In this document: positions 1 through 13,310 of the stretch, piece by piece
Layout of the letters: every line of letters begins with the position of its first letter
Position numbering within the stretch: position 1 is the stretch's first letter
The notes under the pieces: model-generated
Database searches by the model: none
What the model was told of the DNA's origin: nothing
What the model saw: only the letters and a program-made list of their open reading frames with translations
Program-made: the position numbers and the translations under genes
Origin: Paramecium pentaurelia
Lineage: Eukaryota > Ciliophora > Oligohymenophorea > Peniculida > Parameciidae
Direction of reading: 5' to 3'
NCBI GenBank assembly: GCA_905183005.1
Contig: CAJJDO010000035.1
Location: forward strand, 81,331-145,330
DNA: 64,000 nt

Positions 1-1
1 A

Positions 2-313
2 ATTTAGGAATTATTGTCTTAATTAATATTTGAAATGAGCAATTAACCTAGAAAAACACTATTAGATGCACTTAAAAATTATAAAAATTAATAATTCTTT
101 GACACATCTGATTATGAAGTAATTTTTGAACATTTTGATATATTTAATGATAAAACTGTCAAGATTAATTCAATTAGATAGGGATTATAAATAATTGGTA
201 TTACAAAATCAGAAGAAGAAATTAATTAAAAATATTAATCTATTTTAAAAAAAGGATTCCTAAATAAAAATGAATTTATTGATATTATGAAAAATGAATA
301 TACTTAAAGATGA
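2..313 (+). CDS. EFCAB10-like small EF-hand/RIIa protein, 5' end cut by window
   Basis: The frame is open from the first base to TGA at 311-313, so the start lies upstream; the first ATG inside is at 35. The visible 103 residues begin with an ELL..L segment followed by NQPRKTLLDAL, which fits the dimerisation helices of an RIIa/Dpy-30-like fold. After this comes a helix-loop-helix (YEVIFEHFDIFNDKTVKI) like a degenerate EF-hand whose loop lacks the usual acidic ligands. This order matches vertebrate EFCAB10, a small axonemal-type protein. The family match is from memory of the architecture; a role in cilia is inferred. The gene converges on the dehydrogenase gene that ends at 354. Confidence 0.6.
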
Positions 314-353
314 ATTTGGAATATTGTTTAATATAATATTTTATGTAATATTC

Positions 354-1487
354 TCATTATTGATGGACTTAATTTATACAAGATCCTTTAATCTTAAATT
401 CATAAATATTATTTAAGGTTGTTTAGCTTATGTTCATTAAAGCTTCATGTGTGAAAAAGGCTTGATGTCCAGTGATAATAACATTAGGGAAAGATAACAA
501 TCTTGCTAAAACATCATCAGTTAATACTTCTTAACTTACATCTTTAAAGAATAATTTTTCTTCTTATTCATAAACATCTAAAATATTAATTTAGATTTAT
601 ACCTATTGCTAAGCCTCCGATTTTTTTCTTTTTTAAAGCATTAACAACTGCTTTAGTTTCAATAAGAGCACCTCTTCCTGTGTTTATAATCATTACATTT
701 TCTTTCATTTTTGTTATAGAATGATCATTAATAATGTGTCTAGTTTAAGGTGTTAACGGACAATGTAAGGATATGTAATCACTTTAGTAAAAGATATCAC
801 TTTCATCAACATATTGAAATCCCAAAGATTCAGCTAGTTTTTGATCTCTATGGGGATCATAGGCAATAACATTCATTCCAAATCCTTTACAAATTTTAGC
901 AAAGCAAATTCCTATTTTTCCTAGACCTACTAATCCCATAGTTTTTCCATGTAAATTTGATCCAACAAGTCCATCCAAAGCAAAATTATGATCTCTTGTT
1001 CTATTGTAGGCTTTATGAATCTTCCTATTAAGAGACAAAAGAAGAGCCATAGAAAATTCTGCAACTGCTTCAGGAGAATAAGCTGGGACTCTTACAACAT
1101 TGATTCCGAGTTTTTCTGCTTCTTTTAAGTCTACATTATTGAATCCGGCACATCTTAGGGCCACTAAATTTACTCCTTGTGTAGATAACTTTCTTAAGAC
1201 TTATGCATTAACTTTATCATTGACAAAACAACTAATTAGAATGTAAGAGAAAGTATTTACCATACAGTATCACATTCATGTGCTAGTCTGGCACTATTTT
1301 CATTTAATTATTCTGCAAAAAATGATAATTTGACTTATTTTTCTTCTGGAAGACTTGTATTAACCTTTGTTAAGTAGTCTATGTCATATTTCTTGGTATT
1401 GAATACTGCTACTGATGGTTGCTATTAATATTTTGAAAGATATACTTTTATTGTATTGAATGCAAATCTGCTTAAAAGTTTAATCAT
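354..1487 (-). CDS. D-lactate dehydrogenase-type 2-hydroxyacid dehydrogenase
   Basis: Reduces pyruvate to D-lactate with NADH, or acts on a related 2-oxoacid. The spliced product is 359 aa, normal for the family, with introns at 1232-1260 (29 nt) and 578-602 (25 nt). Key features in order: a substrate-domain segment ending in LRCAGFNNVDL, the Rossmann glycine motif GLVGLGKIG, then DPH, the NTGRGALIET segment carrying the catalytic region, an acidic DVYEQEE stretch for the catalytic Glu, and ITGHQAFFTHEAL with the catalytic His. The N-terminus (MIKLLSRFAF) is basic and could be a mitochondrial presequence, but this is uncertain. It is transcribed divergently from the gene at 1522, with only 34 bp between start codons. 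Confidence 0.9.
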
Positions 1488-1521
1488 TATTCTTTAAAAT
1501 AAATTTATTTTCAATATCAAA

Positions 1522-2204
1522 ATGTATTCTGGATTTAATAGTAAAAAACTTGAATAAGAATATAATTCTGTAGTAAATAAAATGACAATCTTATTGATAG
1601 ATTAATTATCATTACAACTTTAACTTAGTAAAGTACCATTATACAATATATAGATTAAATTACAAATAAGCAATTTTTTGATAAACAATTTTCTAAATTG
1701 TTAAATTAGATTAAGTAATTAGAAAATTAAAAGAGTTAATCACCTAAATTCAGCAATCTCTTATAACCATTATAGTTTGTTATTTAAAACAATGTCCATT
1801 AAATGATATTTAATGAAGAAATATCAAATGTAAAACCTAAATATATTCCTCCAATTTTAGAATAAGATGTTTAATATTCTACTTAATTTACAAAGTTGTA
1901 TAGTAATGTTGAAAGATAAATTTTATATATTAATCAAACTAAAAAATAGAAACACTTCTCTCCAAATAAAATCAATAGAGTTTGTAAATACTTAGATTAA
2001 TAGAAAACAAAATAAATCAACTGTAATATTGGAGAATTTTATGCTGATTTTTAAAATGACTCATAAATAGTTGGAAAAAACAAATTGATTAATTAGAAGT
2101 TTTAATCTTTTGATTTAAACAAAATTGCTAAAACATCTTTAAGTGTTGATAATTCATAACATTAAGAAATATCTAGAATTTTAAATTTTAATGAACAGTA
2201 TTGA
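1522..2204 (+). CDS. Hypothetical protein, coiled-coil N-terminus
   Basis: One intron, 1628-1653 (26 nt, GTA...TAG), restores an open frame and gives 218 aa ending at TGA 2202-2204. The first 80 residues are hydrophilic and likely helical, with Leu/Gln spacing suggesting a short coiled coil (FSKLLNQIKQLENQK). The remainder is polar and basic with no motif I recognise. There is no signal peptide or membrane segment. It lies head-to-head with the dehydrogenase gene and tail-to-tail with the giant surface-protein gene. Support is from the open frame and the canonical intron only; function unknown. Confidence 0.65.
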
Positions 2205-2315
2205 ACTTATATATTATTTTGATTTATAAATTAAATAAATTTATTTTTAATTCAATAAATTATAATAATAGTAATTAAAATACTTATCTTATAAGAAACA
2301 AATAGTTAATAAATA

Positions 2316-5300
2316 TCATAATTTTTTTTAAGATTTTAAACAATTCTAGATTTTTTTAACAATAATTAAGAATTTCTCTTATAAATCTCTTATAAACTCT
2401 CTCAATAAAAACATTACTTATACAAATATTGACAATCCTATAGTTCCTATCATCAACCAACCTATCTAAAATCTTTGATCAGCATTTAATACACCAATCT
2501 AGAATTAAAAATTAATATATTACTATATCATCGAGAGCAAAACCTGTAGATAAAAGCATTAAAACAAATATACAAAAATCTGGAACACCATTTTAAATAA
2601 GTTCAGCATTAGATGTAAATGGATTTTCATAAAGAATTAAGGCTATATTTAAGAAACTAATAAAACAACTGAATACTGTTTATAAGAGTGGTTAATAGTA
2701 GAAATATACAACTACTATAATAAATAATGCTTTTCTGTTCAAATTGATAAATGAATACATCATAGCTGTACTTGATTTAGTATTGATACTTTCATATAAT
2801 GTGCCATATTAATTTTAAAAGATTTCATGATCCAATAACATATGATGTTTAGTAGTAACATAATAGGATATGATTAGAGTAAAGACACAGACACTAATGC
2901 TCACATATGATAATATTTGATTGATGAATACAATTTAATAATCCATAAGACTGCTAGGTATTGTTGTAATTTGTAGTATAATAGCTAATACTAAATCTAG
3001 AAATGCTAAATTTAAAGATTTAATGAAATTTGATAAAAAGTTAATCTTAAATTTATGCAAAGGTTAATAGATCTTGTCAATAAGATAAGGGAATCTCTTT
3101 TTTGGATTTAAAATTATTTTATTTTATATTTCTACTTAAGCCTTTTAAATTTTTATTTTAGTAAATTTATTCTCTGTATTTGATTTAAATTTGTTAGAAG
3201 GCGATTGTTTGGTTTCATTCAATTGGAATATTTTAACAGATGATGATTATGTTTTCTATGTAACAGGAGGCCATATGAATTCTAAGATAAGTAATATCAA
3301 ACAAGAAATAATTTAAACAGAAATTGTAATTGCTATTATGGCAAAGCAAGTCCATGTGTTATTTAGAAATATTGGATCGACTCCTTTTTCCATGAATTTT
3401 TTAGGACTTTCAATATAATAAGGATCAGTAGGTTCATTTAAAACAAAAAATGCTGGAAATAATTAAAAATCTCCCCAAGCAGATTTTTGAAAAAACATTC
3501 TAACATTTTCAGGAAAATAGATATTAATATAATAAAGATTGTTGATCCAACTTAAAATATCCATAATAGTCCAAAAAAAGTTGAATCCACCTAATACTAT
3601 AACAGTTGGAGCTATAAAATAGAGCATTTCTCCAAGAGCAGATTAAGCATTACTAGCACTTTCAGCTTATTAAACTTGATTTTAAGAATAAATAACTTTT
3701 TTTCTTGGTGTAATAATAATTTCTCTAGTTTCTTCTTCAAGTACACGTCTAGATGTTCTTACTTTAACAGGAATGAAAATATGTATGAGATTTCCAAGAT
3801 CAATAGTTTTATTGAATGAAAAATCAATATTACATTTGGAGTTGTTTTCATCAATTTATTCATAATTAATAAAGGATTAAAATTCATTTGGAAGAAATTA
3901 ATCAATAGTGATATTAATTTTAGTGCAAGGATCACCTTAATCAATAGGAAAATTAAGAAATAAGCTATCAGAAGTAGTAGAATTTGTATAAGTAGCTTCT
4001 ACTTATGGTTATGGTATTTTAGTGCAGGTTGATTGTTTACAAGTATAATACTTTTCAACTTGACATTTGGAATCACATCCATCTCCATCTAGAATGTTAC
4101 CATCATCACATAATTCACCTTCAACTATAATAGCATCTCCACATTTTGTAACACATTTACGATTAACAATATAATATCCTTTAACATTTGTACATTTTGG
4201 ACATGTTCCTTTTTCATCAGGTTTAGCATCTATAATAGTGCATGTTAGACATGTTTTATTATCTTTACAAGTGTAACACATATCAGAACATTTCAAACAT
4301 TCATTTTCTTTTAGATAATAACCATCATAACATTAATCACAAGAACTTCTATATCCTTTTAAAGAACATGTTTAACAATGAGGAACACATTAGAAACAGA
4401 TAGATCTTGATAGCATTTTATTAACACAAGTAAAAAGTGAATCGATTTTACAATCTGTACAACCATCTCTACTATTTTTATTACCATCATCACATTATTC
4501 TCCTTTTGTTAATTCTCCATCCCCACAATTTATATAATTACATATATCATTTACCTTTCCTTTTATTGTTGTACAACTCTCACATTGATTCTATTCATTT
4601 TCAAAAAATCCTTTTTTACATATACATCTAGATTCAGCAACTTCTCTATTCACTATTTAATAATATATTTATAATTCTTACCATCAATGCAACTTAGACA
4701 ATCTGATGCACTTGTACAATTAGAACAAGGTGGAGAACATTCTATAATAAAATTAATAATAATATATTTACTTTAACAAACTTGTTTCTCATTTTCAAAG
4801 AATCCAATATTACATATACATGATACTCCATCTTAATCTAGTGATCTATTTTCTGAACATGTTAAACATTCATGATCATTAAGACATTTTCCACATTTAC
4901 TATTACATTTGATACATTCTGAATTGTCATTCTAATAATATCCATTTGCACATTCACATAATTTATTTTCAGGGTTCATCTTTCTTGATGATATACAAAT
5001 TAAACAACCAATATCTGTACCATTAACACAGGAAGTACAAGTGTTATGACATTAAGTACATACTCCATTATCATTTAAATATTCATTAGTTTTGCATTAA
5101 CAAATATTATTAATAAGTTAATATTTTTTAGTGTCATCACAACTTAAACAATTATTGGCATTAGTTGAACAAGTTAAACAATTTGTTGAACAATCTAAAA
5201 AGTATATATAATATATAAAAAATACTTTCACATAAACCTAGATCATTAATAAATTAATGACTATCAAAACATTTACATACTGAAATATCTAATTAGAATT

Positions 5301-8300
5301 TTGTATCACAAGTTAAACAATTAGTAGCAGTGGTTTCACAAGTTAAACAATTTTTATCACATTCTATATAATATAATAAATAATTTTAATTACTTTAACA
5401 AATTCCATCAGAATCAAAATAATATCCATCTATACATTTACAAACATTTTTAATGGAATCTAAAATCTTATATTCAGCAGAGAAACAGCAATTATTTGAA
5501 TCAGTACATGTCAAACAAGTAGGATGACATTGAATACAATCTGTTTAAGCAGCATTTATATAATGTTAAGATGGACATGTGCATACATTATTAGTAATAA
5601 TCATGTTAACTCCAACACAACTTAAACACTATGTTGATGTATTAACACAATTTTAACAAGGAGATGTGCAAACTATTATTAATTAATCTTTATTTACTTT
5701 AACAAAAATCGCCAGATAGGTAATAACCATCAATACAGGTAGTACAGACTGATGAACTAGTACAATTAGAACAAGGTGGATTGCATACTATTAAAATAGA
5801 TATATATATAAATCTACATATGCAAGTATTTGATAACATATAATAGCCATTTTGACAATCACAAAGATTAGTGTTTATATTTAATTGTTTTAATTCAGCT
5901 GCTAAACAACAATCATTTTAGTTAGAACATGTTGTGCAAGTAGGATGACAATCTAATATATAGTATAATACATATATACTCTGACAAATAGAATTAATTG
6001 TATCATAATATTGATTGGAAGCACAAATACAAGTTCCACCACTTATCATCATTGTAACATCTGTACAAGATAGACAATTTGTTGATTAAGTTTAACATGC
6101 TTAACAAGGCTTAGTACATGCTATTTTATTTTAATAAGATATAATTACATTAACAAGTATTATTCGATTCTAAGAAATAACCATCTAAACATGAATCACA
6201 AATATCAACAGTTGAACACAAAGTGCAAGGTAATACACATTCTTAAATTAAAATTAAAATATACATTAACATGACATATTTGCATCTATATAATATCCAG
6301 AGATACAATTAAGACATTAAGTTTCAGATGAGCATGTATTACAAGGAGAAACACAATCTATTTAATTATATATAATTGTCTTACTTAAACAAGTGTTCAT
6401 GGAAGATAAATAGTAAAAGTTACTTATACAAGTCTTACATTATAAATTTGTTTCACATGTTAAGCAAGGTGGTATGCATACTAATGAAATAATATAAAAT
6501 ATAACATGCACATAATTGTGATGTATCATCATAATAATATGAATCATTAATGCAAGATTTACAAAGATTTAGATCATAACATGTTAAACAAGGTGATTAA
6601 CATGAGGCACATAAATTATTTGATAAATAATATGAGTCATTTATGCATGAAAGGCAATAACTTGAGGTTGTACATTCCAAACATGGAGATATACATTAAT
6701 AACAAGTAATATCAATATAATAAGTTTAGTTAATACAGGATGTACATGTAGTTAATGAAATGCAATTTTAACAAGGTGATTCACACACTAAATCATAATT
6801 ATTTATTTTTACTTTAACATTCTACACTATTACTAAAATATCCATTTTAACATTCACATGCATTTGATAATGGATTATAAGAAGATAATGCCACACATTG
6901 ATTACATGAAGTTTGATCAATACAATCCATACACAAAATGGGACAATACTAAATACACTGTCCATCTACAACCTATTACCCTGTTGGACATTAACATGTT
7001 GGTAATACTTAACCTAGGTATAAACATGAAAGACAATTGGTCACAGTAGTTTCACATGTAGAACATGGGGGTTGACACACTAAAATAATATTTAATAATC
7101 ATACATTCACATCCAAATTCTGTTAAAGTATAATCATATTAACATTCACATTAACTATTTGCATTAATTATTTAATTTGGACCACAATTTATACAATAAG
7201 TTGCATACATAGAACATTAATAACAATTAGGATCACAATCTTAACAAATTCCATTCATATCTTCGTATTGATTAATAGCACATCTACAATAAAAATAGTT
7301 AGGATATATGTCAAGTACAAGTTGTTTTTTAGATTCAACTGAACAAGATTAGCAATTTGTAAAATAATCGCTACATGTTAAACAGTTAGGATCACAATCT
7401 TTACAGATATTTTATCCCAGATCTAAATATTAGCTTGAACTGCATAAACAATTAGATAGCACTCTATTACACTTTTACAATTCTTAAATGTAATCACATG
7501 GTTTAACTTGATCATAGCATTCCACTGTAAAATATATGAGATCACCAGTCAAATAATCAAAATATTTATTCCCTGATGTTCTTATCTTGAATTCAATTTA
7601 TCCTGCTTTTTTCTTTTGATTAATAATATACTAAGGCGAATAAGAATTCTATGTTGAAAGTCTTTTTAATGAGAATAATGTTGGAATAGTTAAAGGATAC
7701 TATAAAGTCCCATAAGTGATTGTAGCCCCTCCAATAGAAAATCCTGTATTTTAAGTACTTGAACTTAAATAGTAATTGAAAGATTAATAAATATATTCAG
7801 TAAATTCAAAGTATTAGTATTTCAACAAGTATAAAAATTGGTTTGCAGTAAAATAAAAAGTATTGAATCCAATTTAATTTAAATAAAAAGATACACTAAA
7901 TGATATTTATGACTATAAGCACCATCCTAAAATGCCTCCTGAAACCGTGTTCAAATTTCCAGGATAAAGATCAATAGAGCTAAAAGATCCTGAATAATGT
8001 GATTAAATAACATTTTAAAATCTTTAACTCTTACCAGCTACCCACTAAATCTTATACCTACCATTACTGGTTTTGCATATCGCTTTTAATTCAAAATAAT
8101 TGTTGTAAACATTATTTACAAAAACTTAAAATTCTATAGAATCTTCTAAATCTATATGTCCTATTAGGCTTATTGCCACTAGAGGGGGACTGTAATAATT
8201 TTTGGAAAAATATATCAAATATATTGTATCTATTGGACTGTTACATTAAAATTCATATGTTCCTTCATCAACAGTTAAATCAGGTATATATCCTAAAATG

Positions 8301-11083
8301 TTTTGATTTTATAATTTACTTATACATTCTGGTGAAATACCATCATCAAAATATCCTGTAGGGCATTTGCACTCTGGAGCATTAATTCGAAAGCCAGCAC
8401 AAATGAAACAATAAGTTGGATTTGCTTAATCACAATCCAAACATGTTGGATGACATTTAGGAATACATTCTTTACGTAATTCATTAGCTACATAATAAGT
8501 TGGGCATATAGATACGCATTACCCTTAATATAAGTATAATCCCTAACTAATAATATAATTGATTACATTTAGACAATAAAAGCATTAATCAATAGAATAT
8601 GCACAAATACTATTATTTATATATTCATAGGGTGAGAAAAATCCATTACTAATTCTCACACTAGTTAATTAAAATGGTTAAGAATTAGAATCTAAATAAT
8701 TATGTATATTTACTAGAGTTAGAACCTATATATAAAGTATCTGTATTTGTTATAGAGATTTCACCCATAAAATCATATTAACAGGAGATATTTTCATTCT
8801 AAATAAACATAATTATTGACATCTGAACCAAATTAACTATACTTACCAAAAACTTTTATCCAAAAACCATACTACAAGAGAAACTTTGCATCAACTAATT
8901 AAAATTAACATAAATGTATTGATTTATAAAATCAGCCTAAATTTGCATTATTTCTTATTAAGATCTCTTTGAACTAAATGTGAACAAAGTTGATTATTCA
9001 GATTATTGATTATATAATAATTAAAATTCTATTGTTACTGATTTTTCGATTTTGAAATTCTCAATGTATATATACTATTGATTTTAGAATGATAATAGTT
9101 AGTTATTAATTATTATTTGTGGATCATTTATATCATAATCCAAAGAATTTCCCATTTGTACAATATGCTAATAATTGCTCCAATCCTTTAGAATCTTAGT
9201 TTGATATCTTTCATAAATTTTTAAATCTAGGACTACTTCAGGTTCCACATAAGACATTATTGTGATTTAATCTATTATTTTTAAATCAGGTGTATCGAAT
9301 GTTTTCATCTTTTTTATTGTTATTGAGATAGCTTAACCAACAAAAGATTAAATAAATCGAAAATCATACGAATAAAAGTAATCCCATAAGTCATAAGTTG
9401 ATTGAAAAAAACCAAAATATTAATAAGTGGATTCAGGCAATACCATGCATTAAGGATAAGGTCCATTATAAATTTGAACATAACAAATTTATTTTACTCC
9501 TTAAACCAGATTTTATTTGTAATACACATATATCCAAGAATTTGAGTTGAATAGATTAATTTCACTCCAAAGATTATAAGAATAATGGAGGACTTAAATT
9601 GATTGGTAATAAAGCACTATATTAACTGTTTTTTAGTTTATTTGCATCACAAGTTACTTATCATAATNTTACCCTTAATATAAGTATAATCCCTAACTAA
9701 TAATATAATTGATTACATTTAGACAATAAAAGCATTAATCAATAGAATATGCACAAATACTATTATTTATATATTCATAGGGTGAGAAAAATCCATTACT
9801 AATTCTCACACTAGTTAATTAAAATGGTTAAGAATTAGAATCTAAATAATTATGTATATTTACTAGAGTTAGAACCTATATATAAAGTATCTGTATTTGT
9901 TATAGAGATTTCACCCATAAAATCATATTAACAGGAGATATTTTCATTCTAAATAAACATAATTATTGACATCTGAACCAAATTAACTATACTTACCAAA
10001 AACTTTTATCCAAAAACCATACTACAAGAGAAACTTTGCATCAACTAATTAAAATTAACATAAATGTATTGATTTATAAAATCAGCCTAAATTTGCATTA
10101 TTTCTTATTAAGATCTCTTTGAACTAAATGTGAACAAAGTTGATTATTCAGATTATTGATTATATAATAATTAAAATTCTATTGTTACTGATTTTTCGAT
10201 TTTGAAATTCTCAATGTATATATACTATTGATTTTAGAATGATAATAGTTAGTTATTAATTATTATTTGTGGATCATTTATATCATAATCCAAAGAATTT
10301 CCCATTTGTACAATATGCTAATAATTGCTCCAATCCTTTAGAATCTTAGTTTGATATCTTTCATAAATTTTTAAATCTAGGACTACTTCAGGTTCCACAT
10401 AAGACATTATTGTGATTTAATCTATTATTTTTAAATCAGGTGTATCGAATGTTTTCATCTTTTTTATTGTTATTGAGATAGCTTAACCAACAAAAGATTA
10501 AATAAATCGAAAATCATACGAATAAAAGTAATCCCATAAGTCATAAGTTGATTGAAAAAAACCAAAATATTAATAAGTGGATTCAGGCAATACCATGCAT
10601 TAAGGATAAGGTCCATTATAAATTTGAACATAACAAATTTATTTTACTCCTTAAACCAGATTTTATTTGTAATACACATATATCCAAGAATTTGAGTTGA
10701 ATAGATTAATTTCACTCCAAAGATTATAAGAATAATGGAGGACTTAAATTGATTGGTAATAAAGCACTATATTAACTGTTTTTTAGTTTATTTGCATCAC
10801 AAGTTACTTATCATAATATCCATAATTGTAAATCCAAGCTAAATCTTACAAATTCAATACTTCCAATAATAAAGTTATCTACCAAGCTATCGATACCATA
10901 ATTATTGATATCATAGTAATAGATATTTCCACTTTCAATATTACCTTAATTAGTTGTAAATTAAATAGGATAACCAATTATGCTAGAGATTAAATTAAAG
11001 TTTTACTCTGATTCTAATGAATAAAATTGAGTCTCGGCTACAGAAATGAAAATTGCTAAAGTGATTACGTAATTAAACACCAT
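2316..11083 (-). CDS. Giant cysteine-rich surface protein with C-terminal multi-pass membrane region
   Basis: Starts at ATG 11083 with a signal peptide (MVFNYVITLAIFISVAET) and ends at TGA 2316-2318. After a roughly 700-residue Cys-poor ectodomain come very many CxxC..C modules resembling furin-like/growth-factor-receptor Cys-rich repeats. Near 4070-4500 there are two copies of a CDDGN...DGDGC-type Cys-rich repeat. From about 3680 to the end are some eight hydrophobic segments, for example near 3600, 3330, 2980, 2860, 2720, 2570 and 2440. Tiny introns interrupt the gene; clear ones are 10839-10860 and 2499-2523. The family is large in ciliates; a role in surface sensing or adhesion is inference. 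The coding region contains the 1150-bp duplicated segment with an N at 9668. Without one copy, about 7.6 kb of gene remains. Frame continuity was read throughout, but not every small intron was placed exactly. Confidence 0.85.
8519..9667. repeat. Exact 1149-bp repeat, copy 1 (abuts N)
   Basis: Read side by side, this segment appears identical to 9669-10817 at an offset of 1150 bp. It ends directly against the only ambiguous base of the window. It lies inside the giant surface-protein gene and contains its 22-nt intron (reverse strand GTAAATATAC...TTAG) and a 24-nt candidate intron. Confidence 0.95.
9668..9668. other. Single ambiguous base N at repeat junction
   Basis: The only N in the window sits exactly between the end of repeat copy 1 and the start of copy 2. 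The equivalent bases next to the other repeat edges (8518 and 10818) are both A. It probably marks a contig join. Confidence 0.95.
9669..10817. repeat. Exact 1149-bp repeat, copy 2 (abuts N)
   Basis: Identical as read to 8519-9667 at an offset of 1150 bp, and starts immediately after N 9668. The end of the left part and the beginning of the right part are therefore the same sequence, as expected when two overlapping contigs are abutted rather than merged. Confidence 0.95.
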
Positions 11084-11193
11084 ATTTTAATATAATAAAT
11101 TATAATGAAATCTCATATAACCTTGAAGATCACATAAATTTTTTATTAAAATTGATACCAACTTCAGTTGATGGAATTTTAATTAATTTTTGA

Positions 11194-11694
11194 TCAAAGA
11201 ATTGTTTCTATACCTAAACGAACTGATAATTCAGAAGAAGAAATTTGTTTTTCTCTTCTTACATAGCTAATTTTTTCATTATTCTATATATTTGAATTAT
11301 TCATAGGATGCTAAGCTATGTAAAATATTATATTAAATTTCTCAGTAATTTTAAAAAAGAGGTCAGAAATATTTTGACTGAACCCTTTTAAAGAATTTAT
11401 TGGAATTATAATGACTGAACCTAAATGATTTTCATATAACTGAAATAAAGCGCATTCTAAATATTCTTCTTTAATCTATAATGCTTAATCCTGTACAACA
11501 AAATGAAGTACATTTTATTAGTTATGAAAGTGAGCTAAACTAGAATCAGCATGATTATAATGATTATTCAATTATTGATAAGTGCAATTTATTTTATTAC
11601 TTATTGTTTCTGAATCTGTGTCAATCAAAACTATATATTAATTATGATTGGGTTTGTTAACAATAACAATGAGCAATAACAACAAAATGCTCAT
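11194..11694 (-). CDS. Small putative secreted protein, unknown
   Basis: An intronless frame of 166 aa. The N-terminus MSILLLLLIVIVNK is a strong signal peptide or anchor. The rest is soluble, with a Cys at about residue 42 and another near 85, and a basic C-terminal stretch (YVRREKQISSSELSVRL). I recognise no domain. It sits 110 bp upstream of the giant surface-protein gene on the same strand and is divergent from the CCCH gene at 11880. An overlapping plus-strand open frame at 11648-11854 is treated as a shadow. Confidence 0.55.
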
Positions 11695-11879
11695 TATAAA
11701 AATTAATTATTTTAAAACTAACAAACCAATATTATCTATATCCAATTCAACTATTATCTATTTTTATATAAAATCAATATCTTTTCTAATCTATAATCTA
11801 CTTCACTCTAAAAAGTTTGTAAATCAAATTGAATTTAAGTTAATACAAAATTGAAATATAATTAATAACTTAATTAAAA

Positions 11880-12789
11880 ATGGCTATGATGGTTCCCCCC
11901 TAGATGAATCCAAAATATAAAACTTCACTTTGTAAACATTGGACAACAACAGGAAATTGCAGTATTGGATCTAGATGTCATTTTGCTCATGGAGAAAGAG
12001 AATTGCGTAATCCTAATGATGTATTACAAATATTTATAAATTTATTTAGCCATTACCTCAATTACCAAGCCAAAATTTACAAGATCCTAAACTTCTATAA
12101 GTTTATTTCTCTGGCAGTTTGGGAATTCACAATTATAAAACCACATTATGCAAATATGCAAGCAATAACACTTGCAGATATTAAGAAATGTGTCATTATG
12201 CCCATTCACCAGAAGAAATGATTCCATTTGAAAAAGTTAGAAATGTTACTACACAAGTGTTGATCTCAAATTATGTCTCTTTAATAAAGAGTCATTATTT
12301 GTTAAATAGTCATTCAATTCCCGGTTTTAATATCAATTAAGAATAAGTAGAAGTAAATATGCTCTTTTTATATTTTAGTTAGCATTATAAATGGAATTCC
12401 AAAAATTGATAGTAGCATAATAACTTAAATTTGTACTTAATCATCTAGATAAAATGGATTACACTTAATCAGAATTGAGACTTAAATTAAATACCGCTCA
12501 TGAATTACTTAATGCCAACAACTTTCCAGGTTGTAGCTAAACCATCAGTGATATAATTAATAGACCAAATGTACCAACAGATGAAAAGAAACATTATTAA
12601 GATATTCTTTTTGAAAGTGCTTAAGAAGGGTTTAGGATTGTGGAAGGATATTAAAGATAAATATTTGAATTCTAGTGTGAATAAGCATAACAACTACAGG
12701 AAACATATTAGAAGAGTGAAAATCCATAAACTTTATTTGGTAATGCACCAACTCTTCCTACCACAAGTATTCCAGGATATCGGTTTTGA
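11880..12789 (+). CDS. Tandem CCCH zinc-finger (TIS11/TTP-like) RNA-binding protein
   Basis: The 284-aa product has two CCCH fingers. The first is at about residues 17-40 (CKHWTTTGNC...CHFAH, spacing C-x8-C-x5-C-x3-H) and the second at about 88-106 (CKYASNNTC...CHYAH, C-x7-C-x5-C-x3-H). Each is preceded by a YKTxLC lead-in (YKTSLC, YKTTLC), typical of tristetraprolin-type fingers that bind AU-rich mRNA elements. Introns are 12021-12049 (29 nt) and 12353-12378 (26 nt); both are needed to keep the frame. The C-terminal half is helical and Gln-rich. A role in mRNA stability or translation is inferred from the family. Confidence 0.88.
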
Positions 12790-13310
12790 TAAATATATAT
12801 AAAAATTTTAAATATCAATTCATCATCCTTAAGAAAAATATGTACATTTAATAAATGTTTAATAATTTGGATTAAAGCTCTATTAGAATATTCATAATTC
12901 CTTATTTTAATTTTGATAAAAATTTTATATTATAAAATTAGTGTAGTAATATAAATAAAAAGTTTAGATATAATAGTAATATATAAATTGTCTTTTAGAA
13001 AAAACAACAAAATTGAACATTAGTTGATAAGTTTAACAAAAACAATATGATATTAAAAAGATCATATTTATAATTTTACATTCATTTTAGATAAGAGTAT
13101 TCTCAATTTTTAAAAATATTTTAAATTTCTTAAGTCAATTTTATAGATTCTATGAACCTAATGGTTTTATATAGAATTATATTTATCATCATCCATAAGA
13201 ATATATCTAAACTCTTCAAAATTTAAATTATCAAAAATAAAATAGAATAATTCAATTACATTAAGCACCAATATATTTATAGATGTGTACTAAGTGATTT
13301 TATATATATT
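12790..13310. other. AT-rich intergenic region
   Basis: About 520 bp between the CCCH gene stop and the stop of the convergent coiled-coil gene. It is strongly AT-rich with frequent TGA in all frames. I see no gene, RNA or repeat in it. Confidence 0.6.

Noticed and set aside
4437..4631. Plus-strand Tyr/His/Leu-rich frame
   Set aside because: It is the antisense of the Cys-rich repeats of the giant surface-protein gene.
4300..7500. Regularly spaced short motifs suggesting a CRISPR-like array
   Set aside because: The periodicity comes from codons of repeated Cys modules in a protein; the repeats are degenerate and the genome is eukaryotic.
8519..10817. Internal eliminated sequence or transposon as the cause of the 1150-bp repeat
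   Set aside because: The repeated DNA is ordinary coding sequence of the host gene, has no terminal inverted repeats, and its edges coincide with an N.
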